64,000 nucleotides of DNA from Symbiodinium natans (taxonomy: Eukaryota; Sar; Dinophyceae; Suessiales; Symbiodiniaceae). Location: NCBI GenBank assembly GCA_905221605.1, contig CAJNDS010002508.1, positions 1 to 64,000 on the forward strand, written 5' to 3'. The notes beneath the pieces were generated by a model that worked only from the letters and a program-made list of their open reading frames with translations, was not told where the DNA came from and did no database searches. Made by a program: the position numbers and the translations under genes. Positions 22,636-33,150 of the stretch are shown piece by piece (position 1 is the first letter of the stretch; the number at the start of each line of letters is the position of its first letter).

Positions 22636-23121
22636 CTCCATTGAGTTTTGTGCAAGCCGGTGACGCAAAGGGCGGAACATGCCAGAATTGCACGAGGATG
22701 TGGGAATATGATAAAAAATCAAGGAGGAGCAACTATTTTGATAACATGCTAGACTGACAGCACTCAGCCGCAACGGTGGCCTGCACTGTCAGTTGGCTCT
22801 GTGTGCTATTGATCTAAACGGAATGATTTAACACGAATTCATGACATTCCGTATGTGAATTGTTGTATACATGCATTCATGGAAGGAATCCGACAACCTA
22901 GAACTTCCTAGAACCCAGTGCTTGTCATGGGCGGCTAGGTTCCTCAAACTCCTACTTGGCAGCCAACAGCGGCGCGCAAGAAGCCCATGCCCGACGAACA
23001 GAGCCCTCAGAAACATCTCACAAATCCCTTAAGCCAAAACCCAAAACCGAACAACAGAGGCCGAATGCCCAACGGAGGCCCATTAGTCATTAAACCTAAA
23101 GCCCGAACCTTAAACGGTCAC

Positions 23122-23154
23122 CTCTCGAAGAGCCCCTGCCTGCTGCATCTGCGC
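23122..23154 (-). CDS. Minus-strand micro-exon
   Basis: The acceptor is CATGCCCAG|G and the donor is CGAGAG|GTGACC. Eleven codons, AQMQQAGALRE, join in phase 0 to both neighbouring exons. Confidence 0.58.
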
Positions 23155-23618
23155 CTGGGCATGCATGATCGTATTTTCCCGAATTTGCAGCGATGGGGAG
23201 CAGTTGCGGGTCTTGGGGGGTATAGGGGGGGTGACGGCCATCTTTGCGCTTGCGTACGGCGCTTGCTGATTTGCGAGCTTCCCGTCGTGACTGGCAGTTC
23301 TGCTCTACCTATCGAATCTACGCACGACGCAACTGTAGTCAACCAGCCTGGTTAGGCTTTATAAGACGTAAACAGAGTTGTGACCCTAAACCTGTAACAA
23401 AGCCCCTTCATAAACTAAAGTAGCGCTGACTGAATCTTCCCCCCCCCCTCCCCTAGTAGCTTTGTAGCGTTTGGTCGAGGTGTAGAGGCCCTAGTAAACT
23501 AAACCCTAAACCCTAAAACCTAAACCCTAAACCCTAAACCCCAAACCCCAAACCCTAAACCCTAAACCCCAAACCCTAAACCCTAAATCTGCCAGCCGCT
23601 CTTCGTGCACGCCTCCAC

Positions 23619-23672
23619 CTCCATGCGCTTCTTCTCCTCCACCGCCAGGAGATCCGAGGCCATCTTCCCAGC
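23619..23672 (-). CDS. Minus-strand coiled-coil exon
   Basis: The acceptor is TGGTTTCCAG|G and the donor is ATGGAG|GTGGAG. The 18 codons read AGKMASDLLAVEEKKRME. Codon use (AAG, GAG, CTG, GCG) is clearly sense on this strand. The downstream intron runs into TTTAGGG within 30 bases. Confidence 0.75.
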
Positions 23673-24192
23673 CTGGAAACCAAACATCATGGGCTTTCGG
23701 GGTTTAGGGTTTAGAGTTTGGGGTTTAGGGTTTAGGGTTTAGGGTTCCGGGAGGAGGGAAGGATTTGCATGTACCCTGTGGCCCCTCGAAAAAGGGGGGG
23801 CTGGGGAGGGGAGGCCCTTCGGCAGCTGCCCTTAAGTATCATTCAGTTCAGGAAGGCGAGGTAGCCGTGAGGAGCACTCATCCGAAACCGGTGCACTTGC
23901 CTCGAAGCTGCAACAGCACCTAAACCCTAAACCCTAAACCCTAAACCCTAAACCCTAAACCCTTTACCCTAAACCCTAAACCCTAAACCCTAAATCCCGA
24001 AAGCCCTAAACCCAGAACATGGGAAAGTGTGGCAGCATGCACAGGGTGACCCTAAAACCTCAACCCCCGGACCCCAAAGCTCCCCCTAAAACCATACCTC
24101 CCAGTCCTCCCGAACCCTAAACCAAAGAATTCCGGGTTTCGGGTTTAGGGTTTAGGGTTTAGGGGTTAGGCCGACTTTTCCGCAGGAAGGGC

Positions 24193-24243
24193 CTTCACAT
24201 CGGTGCACCAGCAGACAAAGCACCGTAGCACCTGCTGCATGTC
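24193..24243 (-). CDS. Minus-strand exon with W motif
   Basis: The acceptor is CATTCCAG|G and the GC donor is GTGAAG|GCCCTT. The 17 codons read DMQQVLRCFVCWCTDVK. The F-x-x-W placement inside a hydrophobic helix is Sfi1-like. Phase 0 in and out agrees with 24781-24811 (upstream) and 23619-23672 (downstream). Confidence 0.58.
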
Positions 24244-24780
24244 CTGGAATGGGTCTAGGCTTTATAGGGTTCAGGGTTTAGGGTTTAGGGGTAGAGGGTT
24301 TATAGGGTTCAGGGTTTAGGGTTTAGGGTTTAGGGGTAGAGGGTTTATAGGGTTCAGGGTTTAGGGTTTAGGGGTAGAGGGTTTATAGGGTTCAGGGTTT
24401 AGGGTGATTATAGGGTTTAGGGTTCGGGGGTTTAGGGTGTAGAGGGGCTTAGGGTTGAAGTTTTTTGGCACTAGGGCTGCCCGCTAGCCTAGGTCAGAAC
24501 AGGGTGCACCTTCGTTTACTTGTTTCACTGAGCTCACAAGACATCCGAAGATGGGATTGCGCACGCACAGAAAACACACACATGTCGATGCTAACGAAAG
24601 CAGAGCTGAATGAAGCCAACTTCACTACTGTTGAGGGCGGAAACAAAACCCAGGCAAGAGGCATCATCACACGCTGTGGAACCCCTAAGCCCAATACCTT
24701 AGCGTCTGAGGGCCTTGCCGCACTGGACCTGAAAAGTTTCTATAGCTCGGGCTTCAGGGTTTAGGGCTTCGGGGTCGGTC

Positions 24781-24811
24781 CTTCATGTCGTTCTCGCGGC
24801 TGTTTGATGAC
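24781..24811 (-). CDS. Minus-strand micro-exon with GA donor
   Basis: After GAATGCCAG|G, and with the two bases carried from 24988-25040, it reads R-SSNSRENDMK and ends ATGAAG|GACCGA. A GA 5' splice site is unusual outside dinoflagellates. The phase chain with both neighbours is the main support. Confidence 0.45.
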
Positions 24812-24840
24812 CTGGCATTCGGCACCCTGAACCCTACAAA

Positions 24841-24941
24841 GCCTAAACCCTAAACCCTAAACCCTAAACCCTAAACCCTAAACCCTAAACCCTAAACCCT
24901 AAACCCTAAACCCTAAACCCTAAACCCTAAACCCTAAACCC
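24841..24941. repeat. CCCTAAA array
   Basis: About 14 consecutive CCCTAAA units lie directly downstream (minus strand) of the exon at 24988-25040, giving TTTAGGG at the start of its intron. Confidence 0.93.
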
Positions 24942-24987
24942 TCCGCGCCAGCAGCTCTGGTTGTCAGACATCCCCTGTGCGCCGCAC

Positions 24988-25040
24988 CTCAGTTTGGCAG
25001 TGGTGTCCTGCCTCAGCTCAAAGAGCTCCTTCTTGTGATC
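24988..25040 (-). CDS. Minus-strand coiled-coil exon
   Basis: A pyrimidine-rich acceptor, CTCCCTCCCCAG|G, precedes DHKKELFELRQDTTAKL plus two bases, with donor CTGAG|GTGCGG. The frame also stays open to GCGGAGG|GTTTAGGG at 24940 (33 codons), so the telomere-derived donor is an alternative with the same phase. Confidence 0.7.
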
Positions 25041-25162
25041 CTGGGGAGGGAGCACCCCAATAAACCCTAAGCCCTAAGCCCTAAGCCCTAAGCCCTAAAC
25101 CCTAAACCCTAAACCCTAAACCCTAAACCCTAAACCCTAAACCCTAGCCCTAAACCCTAAAC

Positions 25163-25218
25163 CCTGAGCTGCCCAAAAGAGCAAGAGGCTCAGTCGAGTA
25201 ATTGCACTCCAGGTCCCC
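25163..25218 (-). CDS. Candidate minus-strand exon using a telomere donor
   Basis: After AGACCCCAG|G it reads GDLECNYSTEPLALLGSS and ends CTCAGG|GTTTAGGG. Its outgoing phase does not match the next exon as drawn, so a boundary may be wrong. Confidence 0.4.
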
Positions 25219-25280
25219 CTGGGGTCTCTGAACATGAAACCTCAAGGGAGTAGAGGCGGGACCCTGATAAGGGACCGGAG

Positions 25281-25352
25281 GTTTAGGGTTTAGGGTTTAG
25301 GGTTTAGGGTTTAGGGTTTAGGGTTTAGGGTTTAGGGTTTAGGGTTTAGGGG
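25281..25352. repeat. TTTAGGG array
   Basis: Ten perfect units in plus orientation, ending in a slightly altered copy. Confidence 0.92.
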
Positions 25353-25359
25353 GTTATTT

Positions 25360-26200
25360 CGGGAATGTTTAGGGGCTACTTAGGTACCTGGGGACTAGAT
25401 AAGGTATATATAGGGCTTACACAGGGGTACATAAGAGAATGTCCCTCCTTATACCTTAAAGAAGACCCACGTGTAATCTAGGAACAAAAGAGTTGCCCTT
25501 GTTGGTTTGAAAGGGCTGGAAAAAACCGAAGAAAGGGGAATCCGGGCCTTCTCTGGGTCCTAGCATATGGCTTTAAAGGGTTTGGGGGTTTAGGGTTTAG
25601 GGCTTAGGGTTCACGGTGATATTTTCCCCAAAATACCCTAGTGAAGTCCTGACGCATGTTGGTCTTCTGGCCTGGCAGAGCCAGCGGTCACCACGAGGGT
25701 GTGTGGGTTCAGGGTTTCAAGCTTGTGCTTGAAGCTTTCAAGTTGAGCTCAGCCTTTCGGGGCAGATTTGGTCCACACAGTCCCTATAACTGTCTCCGAA
25801 ACAATCTTTTTTTCGCCAAACCATGTAATCCAGGGGCCTTAGTAGTTCGAGTGGGTCTTGTATGCTATAGCTATAAAGGGACCATACGGGAATACTATTT
25901 GTAGTTTTTCCGACCCCTACATTAGACCTTCGAGGTGCGATGTAGCCGTAGCCTGGGAGGATGCAAAGAACTCAGGTGCTACCTCACTATATAGGGACTG
26001 GGTGAAGGAAGGATGCAGAGCGCATCTTTTCTGCAGTTGGGTTTAGGGCTTTAGGTTTGGGCTCATTACTAAAATATTGTCGGCGCAAGTTCCAGCCAGC
26101 AAGCGCCAAACAAGACAAGAGTTCTTGATTCCCTGGATAAATATGTAGATTTCTGGCAATTCTACTGAATTTTGGGTGTAAGCGGTCACCATAATTGATA
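25360..26200. other. Intron-like stretch without a confident gene
   Basis: This stretch contains degenerate family-3-like fragments (TTGGTTTGAAAGGG and CTCTGGGTCCTAGCAT near 25500-25570) and plus-strand open frames of 60-80 codons without convincing composition or splice signals. Confidence 0.4.
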
Positions 26201-26234
26201 GAATGCCCTAAACCCTAAACCATAAACCCTAAAC

Positions 26235-26328
26235 CCATTGGAATCTCAACGCCCCGCTTGCTGGCCAGGCCACGGTGTTCCGCCTCCTTGCGCGTCAGGA
26301 TTTCCCAGGCGCGGAATGCAAACTTCAC
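26235..26328 (-). CDS. Minus-strand exon with W motif and telomere donor
   Basis: Thirty-one codons after CCAGAG|G read VKFAFRAWEILTRKEAEHRG then LASKRGVEIPM, ending ATGG|GTTTAGGG. F-x-x-W-E followed by a charged helix is the clearest Sfi1-like unit in the window. About 33 residues per exon matches the usual length of such a repeat. Confidence 0.7.
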
Positions 26329-26513
26329 CTCTGGCTCGAAACCCTAAACCCTGAACCCGAAACCTTAAACCCTAACCCTTTTCCCCTAAACCCGAAATCC
26401 TAAACCCTAAACCTTAAGGCCTGAACCCCACATTGACGTCAGGTACACGTGTGCGGAGCCCGGAGGGGTGTGAATAGACCTACAAAACCAAGCTCACGAA
26501 GTTTAGGGTTTAG

Positions 26514-26668
26514 CGTTTCGTGATGTTTGGCGTCAGTGTGTTCATGAATATGTGCCGTCTAAAGAGGTCGCTGTAGGTTTCTCGCACGCAGTCGCCTGAC
26601 ACCTGCCTTGCCTGACCTCGCCGGTGTGTGAAGGCACGATTTTCATGAGTCTCCAGCCCAAACCCTGA
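26514..26668 (-). CDS. Unresolved minus-strand open island
   Basis: A continuous frame reads ...LETHENRAFTHRRGQARQVS... and SGDCVRETYSDLFRRHIFMN. The composition is protein-like, but I cannot place its splice sites. Confidence 0.35.
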
Positions 26669-26861
26669 ACCCTAAACCCTCTAAACCCTAAACCCGAAAC
26701 CCTCTAAACCCTAAGCCATAAACCGTCAAACCTAAACCCGCAATCCGCTGAGATATCGACTGGTGGCCTTTGTGTTCCAAGCTGGGGGGATCATCTTGGA
26801 GAGGTTGATCCACGGGAGCCGGGGGGCGGATGGGGGGGCGTGGCGGATATAATAGTCTTTG

Positions 26862-26894
<33 letters not shown>

Positions 26895-27118
26895 GTATGG
26901 AAATTGAATGAAAAACAAAATGAACATGTATGTCGCTTCAGAGGCGCAGAGGACTGTGACGCGCAAGCAATCTGCAACATAACGCAAAACCCAATCGCGG
27001 GAAGGCTGCAGAAAATCTGGAGCCATATCTACAAATCCCAAACCTTTACAGGTCCAAAACCTTAGAAGCCCCATGAAGAGAACCCGCTGCGGCATGTTCT
27101 CGGAGTCATCGTTACCAC

Positions 27119-27206
27119 CGGAAGACTCCAACAATTGGGTCTGTAGCTCTGGGGAAGACGCTCCGGAGATCTCACTGGCTGCGACCATGATGTTCGACAT
27201 CACTAC
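27119..27206 (-). CDS. Minus-strand exon
   Basis: After GCCCGGAG|G the 29 codons read VVMSNIMVAASEISGASSPE then LQTQLLESS, ending TTCCG|GTGGTA. The serine-rich segment between two short helical parts may be a linker. Confidence 0.52.
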
Positions 27207-27339
27207 CTCCGGGCAAAGCTTGAACGGAGGCGGGCATAGATGTGAATCAGGATGCTGGCAGACTGCCCTGAGCCCTCAACCACAAAGCGTACATAAGTGC
27301 CCGGGAAAAAGCCTTCAACCATATCCACCAAACCCCAAG

Positions 27340-27360
27340 CCCCCCCCCCCCCCCCCCCCC
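27340..27360. repeat. Poly(C) tract
   Basis: A C run of about 20 bases. On the minus strand it is a G run inside an intron. Confidence 0.85.
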
Positions 27361-27446
27361 AACTGAGCTGCAGTGACATTGAAAGCTTTCTGAACACCAA
27401 GTGATTCAAAACCAGACCGAGACCCTGAAACGAGGAGCTCTCTCAC

Positions 27447-27505
27447 GGCGCCTCATCCTTCTGCTGCCGCTGCTTCACTTTCATCCTCTCGGCCATGACG
27501 CGGGC
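27447..27505 (-). CDS. Minus-strand coiled-coil exon
   Basis: The acceptor is CATGGCCAG|G. Nineteen codons read ARVMAERMKVKQRQQKDEA plus two bases, and the donor is GCGCC|GTGAGA. The highly charged K/R/Q/E helix and canonical donor make this one of the firmer exons. Confidence 0.75.
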
Positions 27506-28179
27506 CTGGCCATGCACCAGTTCAGGGTTTCAGGGTTTCAGGGTTTCAGGGTTTCAGGGGTTTAGGGGTTTCAGGGTTTTGGGATTTTAGGGGTTTAGGG
27601 TTTAGGGTTTAAGGATTTTAGGGGTTTTGGGTTTTAGGGGTTTAGGGTTTAAGGCTCAGGCTTTCAGGACTTCTGTTGGGCTAGATGCCCCCGCCCTGGC
27701 TTCGGAACCCTAGACCCTAAACCCTCAACCCGAAAACCCAAAAGTGGCCCCACGTAGGGGCGCTTAGGGCAAAAGGCCCCGGGGGGGGGGGGGGGGGAGA
27801 TAGAAATAAGGCGGGTTCAGGAAGTTCAGGGTCTAGGGTTTAGGGTTTAGGGTTGAGGGTTGAAGGTTTAGGGTTGAGGGTGGAGGCTGAGGGCTTATCG
27901 TCGAAGTGGTTTAAAGGTTGAGGAACGGTCTCTCATTCCACCCCTCGGGAATCGAACCCCTAAACCCCCGGAAGCCCCTAAGCCCTAAGCCCCGAAGCCC
28001 CTAATCGCCGAAAGCCCAAGTCAGACCGAAAACCCTTCAAGCCCTGAAAACATCCTAAAAGCCCTGAAAACCAAAACGCCCTAAAACCTAAATTCGTCCT
28101 ACAAAAACCCTAAATCCAACAAAGTCCTAAAGCTCTAAAGACCTAAACTGACCCTAAGCCCTAAACAAACCCCTAAAAA

Positions 28180-28245
28180 TTGCGACGTCCCCCTTACACT
28201 AACAATCCTTAATCGAGGATGAAGGACTAAGGGGGAACATCCCAA
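28180..28245. mobile_element. hAT-like MITE, internally deleted
   Basis: Both ends survive (TTGCGACGTCCCCCTTACAC and AAGGGGGAACATCCCAA) but the centre is reduced to AATCCTTAATCGAGGATGAA. No clear target duplication is visible. Confidence 0.6.
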
Positions 28246-28298
28246 CCTCAACCCTAAACCCTAAACCCTAAACCCTAAACCCTAAACCCCAAAGAGGC

Positions 28299-28377
28299 CT
28301 CCGTGTGGTTGTTCGCTTTGGTGAGAGCTCGCCTCAAGTCTCTTTGTTTCGAGGCGCGTCTAAGGGCTCTCGAGTTC
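28299..28377 (-). CDS. Minus-strand basic exon
   Basis: After CCCTCTAG|G it reads NSRALRRASKQRDLRRALTK then ANNHTE, ending at the GC donor GAG|GCCTCT. The predicted helix is strongly basic. Confidence 0.55.
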
Positions 28378-29000
28378 CTAGAGGGTTTAGGGTTTAGGGT
28401 TTAGGGTTCAGGGTTTACCGGCTCATGATCGTGAATGTGTAGATTTCGGGTTTAGGGCAAAAGGTTAAAACCCTGAAGCCTCATCTTCAAAGTGAAAAAA
28501 ACAACAGTCAACAAAAACCCAGAAACAGCTCAACAAAAGAAGCCTCAAAGGCAACAGTACGCGATGGCCATTTGCATTTACTTATCGCCGCACCCCCCCC
28601 CCCCCCCCCGCCCCCCTCTTTCTTCCCCCACCCGCGCGGAAGTACTACAGACCCGGATCCATGCCCTTCAAGAAAAATCCATAACATCCCCCAAGAGCCT
28701 CAGGGCGGCCAAACATAGGTCAGGCCACCCCCCCCCCCCTCCCCAAAAAGGAATACATAAATGGAACTCAAACCTCAAACCCTCAACCCGCAACTCTCAC
28801 CTCTCAACCCTCAACCCTCAACCCTAAGCCCTCAGAGCCCTAAGCCCTAAACCCTTAGCCCTAAGCCCTAAGCCCTAAGGCCTAAGCCCTAAACCCTAAA
28901 CCCTAAACCCTAAGCCCTAAACCCCAAGCCCTAAACCCTAAACCCTAAACCCTTAACCCTAAACTCAAGAAAGGCCCCGCCGAGGCCGATGCGACTGGAC

Positions 29001-29026
29001 CTCCTGGAGCTGCCACACGCGCCAGC
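29001..29026 (-). CDS. Minus-strand micro-exon with W motif
   Basis: The acceptor is AGCCCCCCAG|G and the donor is CAGGAG|GTCCAG. The eight full codons read WRVWQLQE, with W-x-x-W spacing. Confidence 0.45.
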
Positions 29027-29716
29027 CTGGGGGGCTCTAAGGGCCCCTAGGGGTTTAGGGTTTAGGGTTTAGGGTTTAGGGTTTCGGGTTTAGGGTTTGG
29101 GGGGCTCTAGGGGCTGTAGTACGGCCTCTCGGGGCTTTAGGTGTAGGAGTTACGTTCAAGGGCTTTGGGGGCATGGGGGGTGTCAAGGGTTGGGGATTTG
29201 GGGGTTTTAGGGTTTCAGGCTCCCTAGACCCCTAGACCCCAAAAGGGTTTAGGGTTCAGGGTTAAAACCCTAAACCCTAAACCCTAAACCCCAAACCCCA
29301 AACCCTAAACCCTGGCTGTGGTGCTCAGCTCGACACAGCCCCAAGCATGGAGAGTGCTCACTTCCTGCGGCTTTGGGGGGGGTTTAGGGGGTTTAGGGTT
29401 TAGGGTTGAGGCATCTCAGGGGCCGTGATCTCCATTGTCTACACCCTTCTTGGGGCTCTCAGATTGCGAGCTCAGAACAGAATCTTGCTTTTGGAGTTTG
29501 GACGGTTTCGGGTTTAGGGTTTATGGTTTAGGGTCTAGCCCGGAATCTGCATCTCCATGTCTGCATTGAAAGCCCTCCCCGTCCATCAGCAGCTGGCCGG
29601 TCCTTGGTTGTGTCCCGCACCCCTCCCCCCACCCCCCCTCCTAAGCCCTAAGCCCTAAGCCCTAAGCCCTAAGCCCTAAGCCCTAAGCCCTGAACCCGGA
29701 ACCCTGAACCCTAAAC
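29027..29716 (-). other. Example intron with telomeric repeats at both ends
   Basis: In the coding direction it starts GTTTAGGGTTCAGGG directly after exon 29717-29769 and continues through a TTAGGGC variant array. It ends with (CCCTAAA)n, then a 50-base tail finishing AGCCCCCCAG|G. The two ends can base-pair as UUUAGGG with CCCUAAA in the transcript. Confidence 0.55.
29641..29690. repeat. CCCTAAG variant array
   Basis: Seven tandem CCCTAAG units, a single-base variant of the heptamer kept homogeneous within the block. Confidence 0.9.
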
Positions 29717-29769
29717 CCAAGAAGCACTTCATCCCTCAGCCGCTTAATGAGGGCCCTTACAGCAGCCCC
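29717..29769 (-). CDS. Minus-strand exon with telomere donor
   Basis: After GAACAAAAG|G the codons read GAAVRALIKRLRDEVLL. The exon ends CTTGG|GTTTAGGG. The helix is amphipathic and basic. Upstream of the acceptor is CCCTAAAC. Confidence 0.6.
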
Positions 29770-30049
29770 CTTTTGTTCAGAGTCGTTTAGGGTTTAGGGT
29801 TTAGGGCTTAGGGTTTGCAGGGTTTCTGGTTCTCCTTCCTCTCCAAGTAGCCCCTTCTGCGTCCGGCTGCTCCATGCAAGACATTGGGGCATTAGCAGGG
29901 CTTTCGGGCCTGGAGTTTAGGGTTTAGGAGCTTTAGGCGCCCACTCTGAGGCAGAAAGAAGATGCCCTTACGGCCTTGAGGCTTAAACCCTAAACCCTAC
30001 ACCCTTAATGTGTTTCAAAACTGAAGTGAAGCTAGTGCTGGCAGGCGGC

Positions 30050-30084
30050 CACTCAGCCATGTGGCGGCAGGTGTCGGTGAGGTC
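30050..30084 (-). CDS. Minus-strand micro-exon
   Basis: After GGCGGCCAG|G it reads DLTDTCRHMAE plus two bases of a Trp codon, with a possible GC donor GAGTG|GCCGCC. The frame stays open as WPPASTS if a later donor is used. Confidence 0.42.
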
Positions 30085-30488
30085 CTGGCCGCCGACACGA
30101 GCCCTAAACCCTTCTACTCCCCTGTAGCCCAACTTTTTGGGGCCTCCTCAGTCCCGTACCCTAACCCTAAACCCTAAACCCTAAACCCTAAACCCTAAAC
30201 CCTAAACCCTAAACCCTAAACCCTAAACCCTAAACCCTAGAAGGAGCCTAAAGGACTCAACCACCCCACCAATCACAGCAAATTCTCCAAATGCCTACAA
30301 AATCCCTGAATCCTAAGCGCTAACAACAAATCCTGAACCCTAAGCCCTAAACCCTAAACCCTAACACCCCAAAGTCCTAAATCTCTTTCCGGCGCTTTTG
30401 GGGTGTGGAGTTTGACGCATTTGGGGTTTAGGGCCTTCGGAGTTTTAGGGGGCTTAGCGGTTTAGAGAGCCGGGCTTAGGTTTCAAAG

Positions 30489-30516
30489 TTTGGGGGGGGG
30501 GGGGGGGGGGGGGGGG
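30489..30516. repeat. Poly(G) tract
   Basis: A run of about 27 consecutive G on the plus strand, within an intron of the minus-strand gene. Confidence 0.85.
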
Positions 30517-30727
30517 CTGAAACCCCAAACCCTAAAACCCCCAAACCCGTTGAACTCCTGGGCCCTTGCACCATAAAAAAGGCTCAATCCTTGTCTCAAG
30601 ATCCCTGCAAAAAAGCTCTGCCTCCCCTAAACCCTAAACCCTAAACCCTAAACCCTAAACCCTGAACCCTAAACCCTAAAGGCCCTAAACCCTAAACCCT
30701 AAACCCTCTTTCCCCTCTCTCCCTTGC

Positions 30728-30796
30728 CTTGCCCTTCTTAGAGTCGATCTTCAAGTGCCAAGATTTGTCTTGGAGTTCTTGTAGAGATTGCTCCAG
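30728..30796 (-). CDS. Minus-strand coiled-coil exon, best-supported
   Basis: A textbook acceptor (CTACTGCCTCTCCTTTGCAG) precedes 23 codons reading LEQSLQELQDKSWHLKIDSK then KGK. It ends AAG|GCAAGG, a GC donor with an otherwise consensus context. Upstream on the coding strand is a 30-base poly(C) run that lengthens the pyrimidine tract. Phase 0 in and out agrees with 31553-31600. Confidence 0.8.
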
Positions 30797-30838
30797 CTGC
30801 AAAGGAGAGGCAGTAGAGAGGAGAGAGTTTCTTGGGCG

Positions 30839-30841
30839 GTG

Positions 30842-30870
<29 letters not shown>
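30839..30870. repeat. Poly(G) tract upstream of an acceptor
   Basis: An unbroken G run of about 31 bases on plus, which is poly(C) on the coding strand about 45-75 bases before the acceptor of exon 30728-30796. Confidence 0.88.
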
Positions 30871-30873
<3 letters not shown>

Positions 30874-31552
30874 GATTTTAGGGAGCTTGGGTTGGTGTAT
30901 TTTCCAAAGTAGGGTATTCATAGAATCCCCATAAACGGGAACCCCCTATTGTTCGGAAACCCCAAAAACATCTTTTGGAGCATGCAGAGCTGGGGGAGGT
31001 GATGGGGCCGGTGGGAGCATGAGTCGCCTAGCGTGGCCGGCCCTTGCTTCGTGCATGCTGCTTTGGGTTCCCTTTAGGGTTCAGGGTTTTAGGTTTAGGG
31101 TTTAGGGTTTAGGCTTTAGGGTTTAGGTCTCTGGAAATGAAGGCAAGTGCGGATGGCTCTTTTGTCATAGATGTGGCGCGCATGGAACGTGCAGCAGACC
31201 GTCCTCTAGAAGGGCCCAAGTGCTCGCCATGCAACTGCACGCTGTCTTGCAGAGGAGGACGGAAATCTCGCAACCACAATCAGGCGCGCCCAACAAATAC
31301 TAGACCCAAGCGTAACCTGTGAAGACAAAGGGTGCCCTTTTAGTCTAAAGGGGCCGATAAGAGAACCTAAGCCCTACAAAAAACATGAATAAGGAAAAAT
31401 AATCCCTATCTAGACCTACTGGAAGCATGTTCGCAATCCCCGACCCCAGCCCACAAAAAAACAAAAGTGACTTCGTTCATCCCCCCCCCCCCCCCCCAAC
31501 AGGACTAAACCCCTGAACTCGAAGACACCGCTATGATTGCCTTGAGCTTCAC

Positions 31553-31600
31553 CTCTCGCTGCTCGCTCCAGCGCCGATAGGCGATCTGCGAGTTGATGGC
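31553..31600 (-). CDS. Minus-strand exon with W motif
   Basis: After CTTCTGAAAG|G the 16 codons read AINSQIAYRRWSEQRE and end GAG|GTGAAG. Y-x-x-W followed by S-E-Q-R-E fits a centrin-binding-like helix. A family-4 element end lies ten bases upstream of the exon, at the 3' end of the preceding intron. Confidence 0.65.
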
Positions 31601-31609
31601 CTTTCAGAA

Positions 31610-31660
31610 GGGAAGTTCCGTGGTCCCTCAATCTGGTCCACTACCTTCTTTAGAGGGTTC
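31610..31660 (+). mobile_element. Short element, family 4 (one arm)
   Basis: GGGAAGTTCCGTGGTCCCTC and about 30 following bases align closely with the left arm of the element at 63532-63680 (GGGTAGTCTCATGGTCCCTG). The other arm is missing. Confidence 0.6.
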
Positions 31661-32075
31661 AGGGTTTAGGGTTTAGGGTTTAGGGTTTAGGGTTTAGGGT
31701 TTAGGGTTTAGGGTTCTGCCGTATGGGCCCTTGGGATTTAGGAAAAACCTAAACCCTCAGCGTTAAACTCTAAACCCTAATTAAGGTGGCTACCCTAAGA
31801 CTTTCAGAAAGGCCGGAGCAGGGCTTGGGGAGTTTGAGGATTAGGTTTAAGGTTAAGGGATTTTCAGAACTTCAGGGTTTGAGGATTAACCCTACAAACC
31901 CTACAAGGAAAGCCCAAAAAACCCAACCCGAAACCCGAAACCCTATGCGCCCTAAACCCTAAACCCTACAACCGATAATCCCCCAGAGCCCTGTTTCTCC
32001 TAATCCCCAAACCCTACACCCTACATCCTAAACCCTAAACCCTAAACCCTAAACCCTAAACCCCCCAGAGCTGGC

Positions 32076-32128
32076 CTCGGACCAGATCACCAGTACCAAG
32101 GCCAGGAGCATCTGGTTCTCTCGTTGGC
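32076..32128 (-). CDS. Minus-strand exon with W motif
   Basis: After CTAAAACAG|G it reads QRENQMLLALVLVIWSE, ending at a GC donor GAG|GCCAGC. A GT donor at TTG|GTACTG (32097) is an alternative. The incoming phase does not match the upstream exon as drawn. Confidence 0.45.
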
Positions 32129-32907
32129 CTGTTTTAGGGGCTTAGGGTTTGGGTTTAGGGTTTAGGGTTTAGGGTTTAGGGTTTAGGGTTTAGTGTTTAG
32201 GGTTTAGGGTTTAGGGTTAGGGTTTAGGGTTTGGGGTTAGGGGTTAAGGGTTAAGGGTTTAGAGTTTAGAGTTTAGGGTTTAGGGTTTAGGGCTTTTGAC
32301 GCGCTTTGGGGGCCTTATGGTCAAGGGCCATAGGGGGTTCTACTCGGACCCCAAAAGATAAACCCCTAAGAGGTTTCCCTAAGGGTGCAACCTTAGGGGT
32401 CCGAGGTACAATCCTATGACATGGGGTGTTTGGGGGGTGTTTGGGGGGCTTTTGGGATCCCGGGATACGCATTTCGTTTTGTAGGGCTTTGGGCTTAGGG
32501 TTTGGGGTTTGGGGTCGTGGGGATATTGGGTTTTGGGGCGTTTAGGGCTTCGGGTTGCTGGTCCCTCGGGTGTGAAAGACAGTGCTCGAAGGCTTAGGCT
32601 TTCGCTTTGCATTTGGTCAAATCCGCCTTATCAGCCGAGAAAGCCCCAACCCGAGCGGCCTACGTCCTAAACCATCTAACCTAAACCCTATAAACCCTGA
32701 GTCGCAATCCCAAAACACGAGTCACGACCCCTAAGCCCTAAGCCCTGCGCCCTAAGCCCGAAGCCCTAAGCCCTAAGCCCTAAGCCCTTAGCCCTGAGCC
32801 CTGAACCCAAGCCCTAAGCCCTGAACCCTAGGCCCTTAGCCCTGAGCCCAAGCCCCAAGCCCTGAACCCTGAGCCAAACCCGACGTGCCTCGGAAGAAGT
32901 TCAGCAC

Positions 32908-32940
32908 CTCCCCAGCAGAGGCCTTCGAGCGGCGACGACT
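32908..32940 (-). CDS. Candidate minus-strand micro-exon
   Basis: The island reads SRRRSKASAGE between GACTCTGAG and GAG|GTGCTG. The acceptor lacks the usual following G. The frame continues as VLNFFRGTSG if the donor is skipped. Confidence 0.4.
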
Positions 32941-33150
32941 CTCAGAGTCATGTGGGCTTGTTGATTGGGGGTTTAGGGTTTAGGGTTGAGGGGCCCATCA
33001 CCAATAAAACCTAAGCGTCGAGATATTGCAGGTTCCCCGGCTGCGACTATCAGCAAGACTATTTCAAGATTCAATGACCTATTGTCTTGGAAGGTCTGGT
33101 CTTAAGGTTTACTACTGTGGGGCTAGGTTTTGACGCTTGCACGGCTGCGC

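Noticed and set aside
31137-31322. Plus-strand frame MKASADGSFVIDVARMERAA...
   Set aside because: It is protein-like, but two minus frames over the same bases are too. No acceptor-donor pair distinguishes them, so no gene is called.
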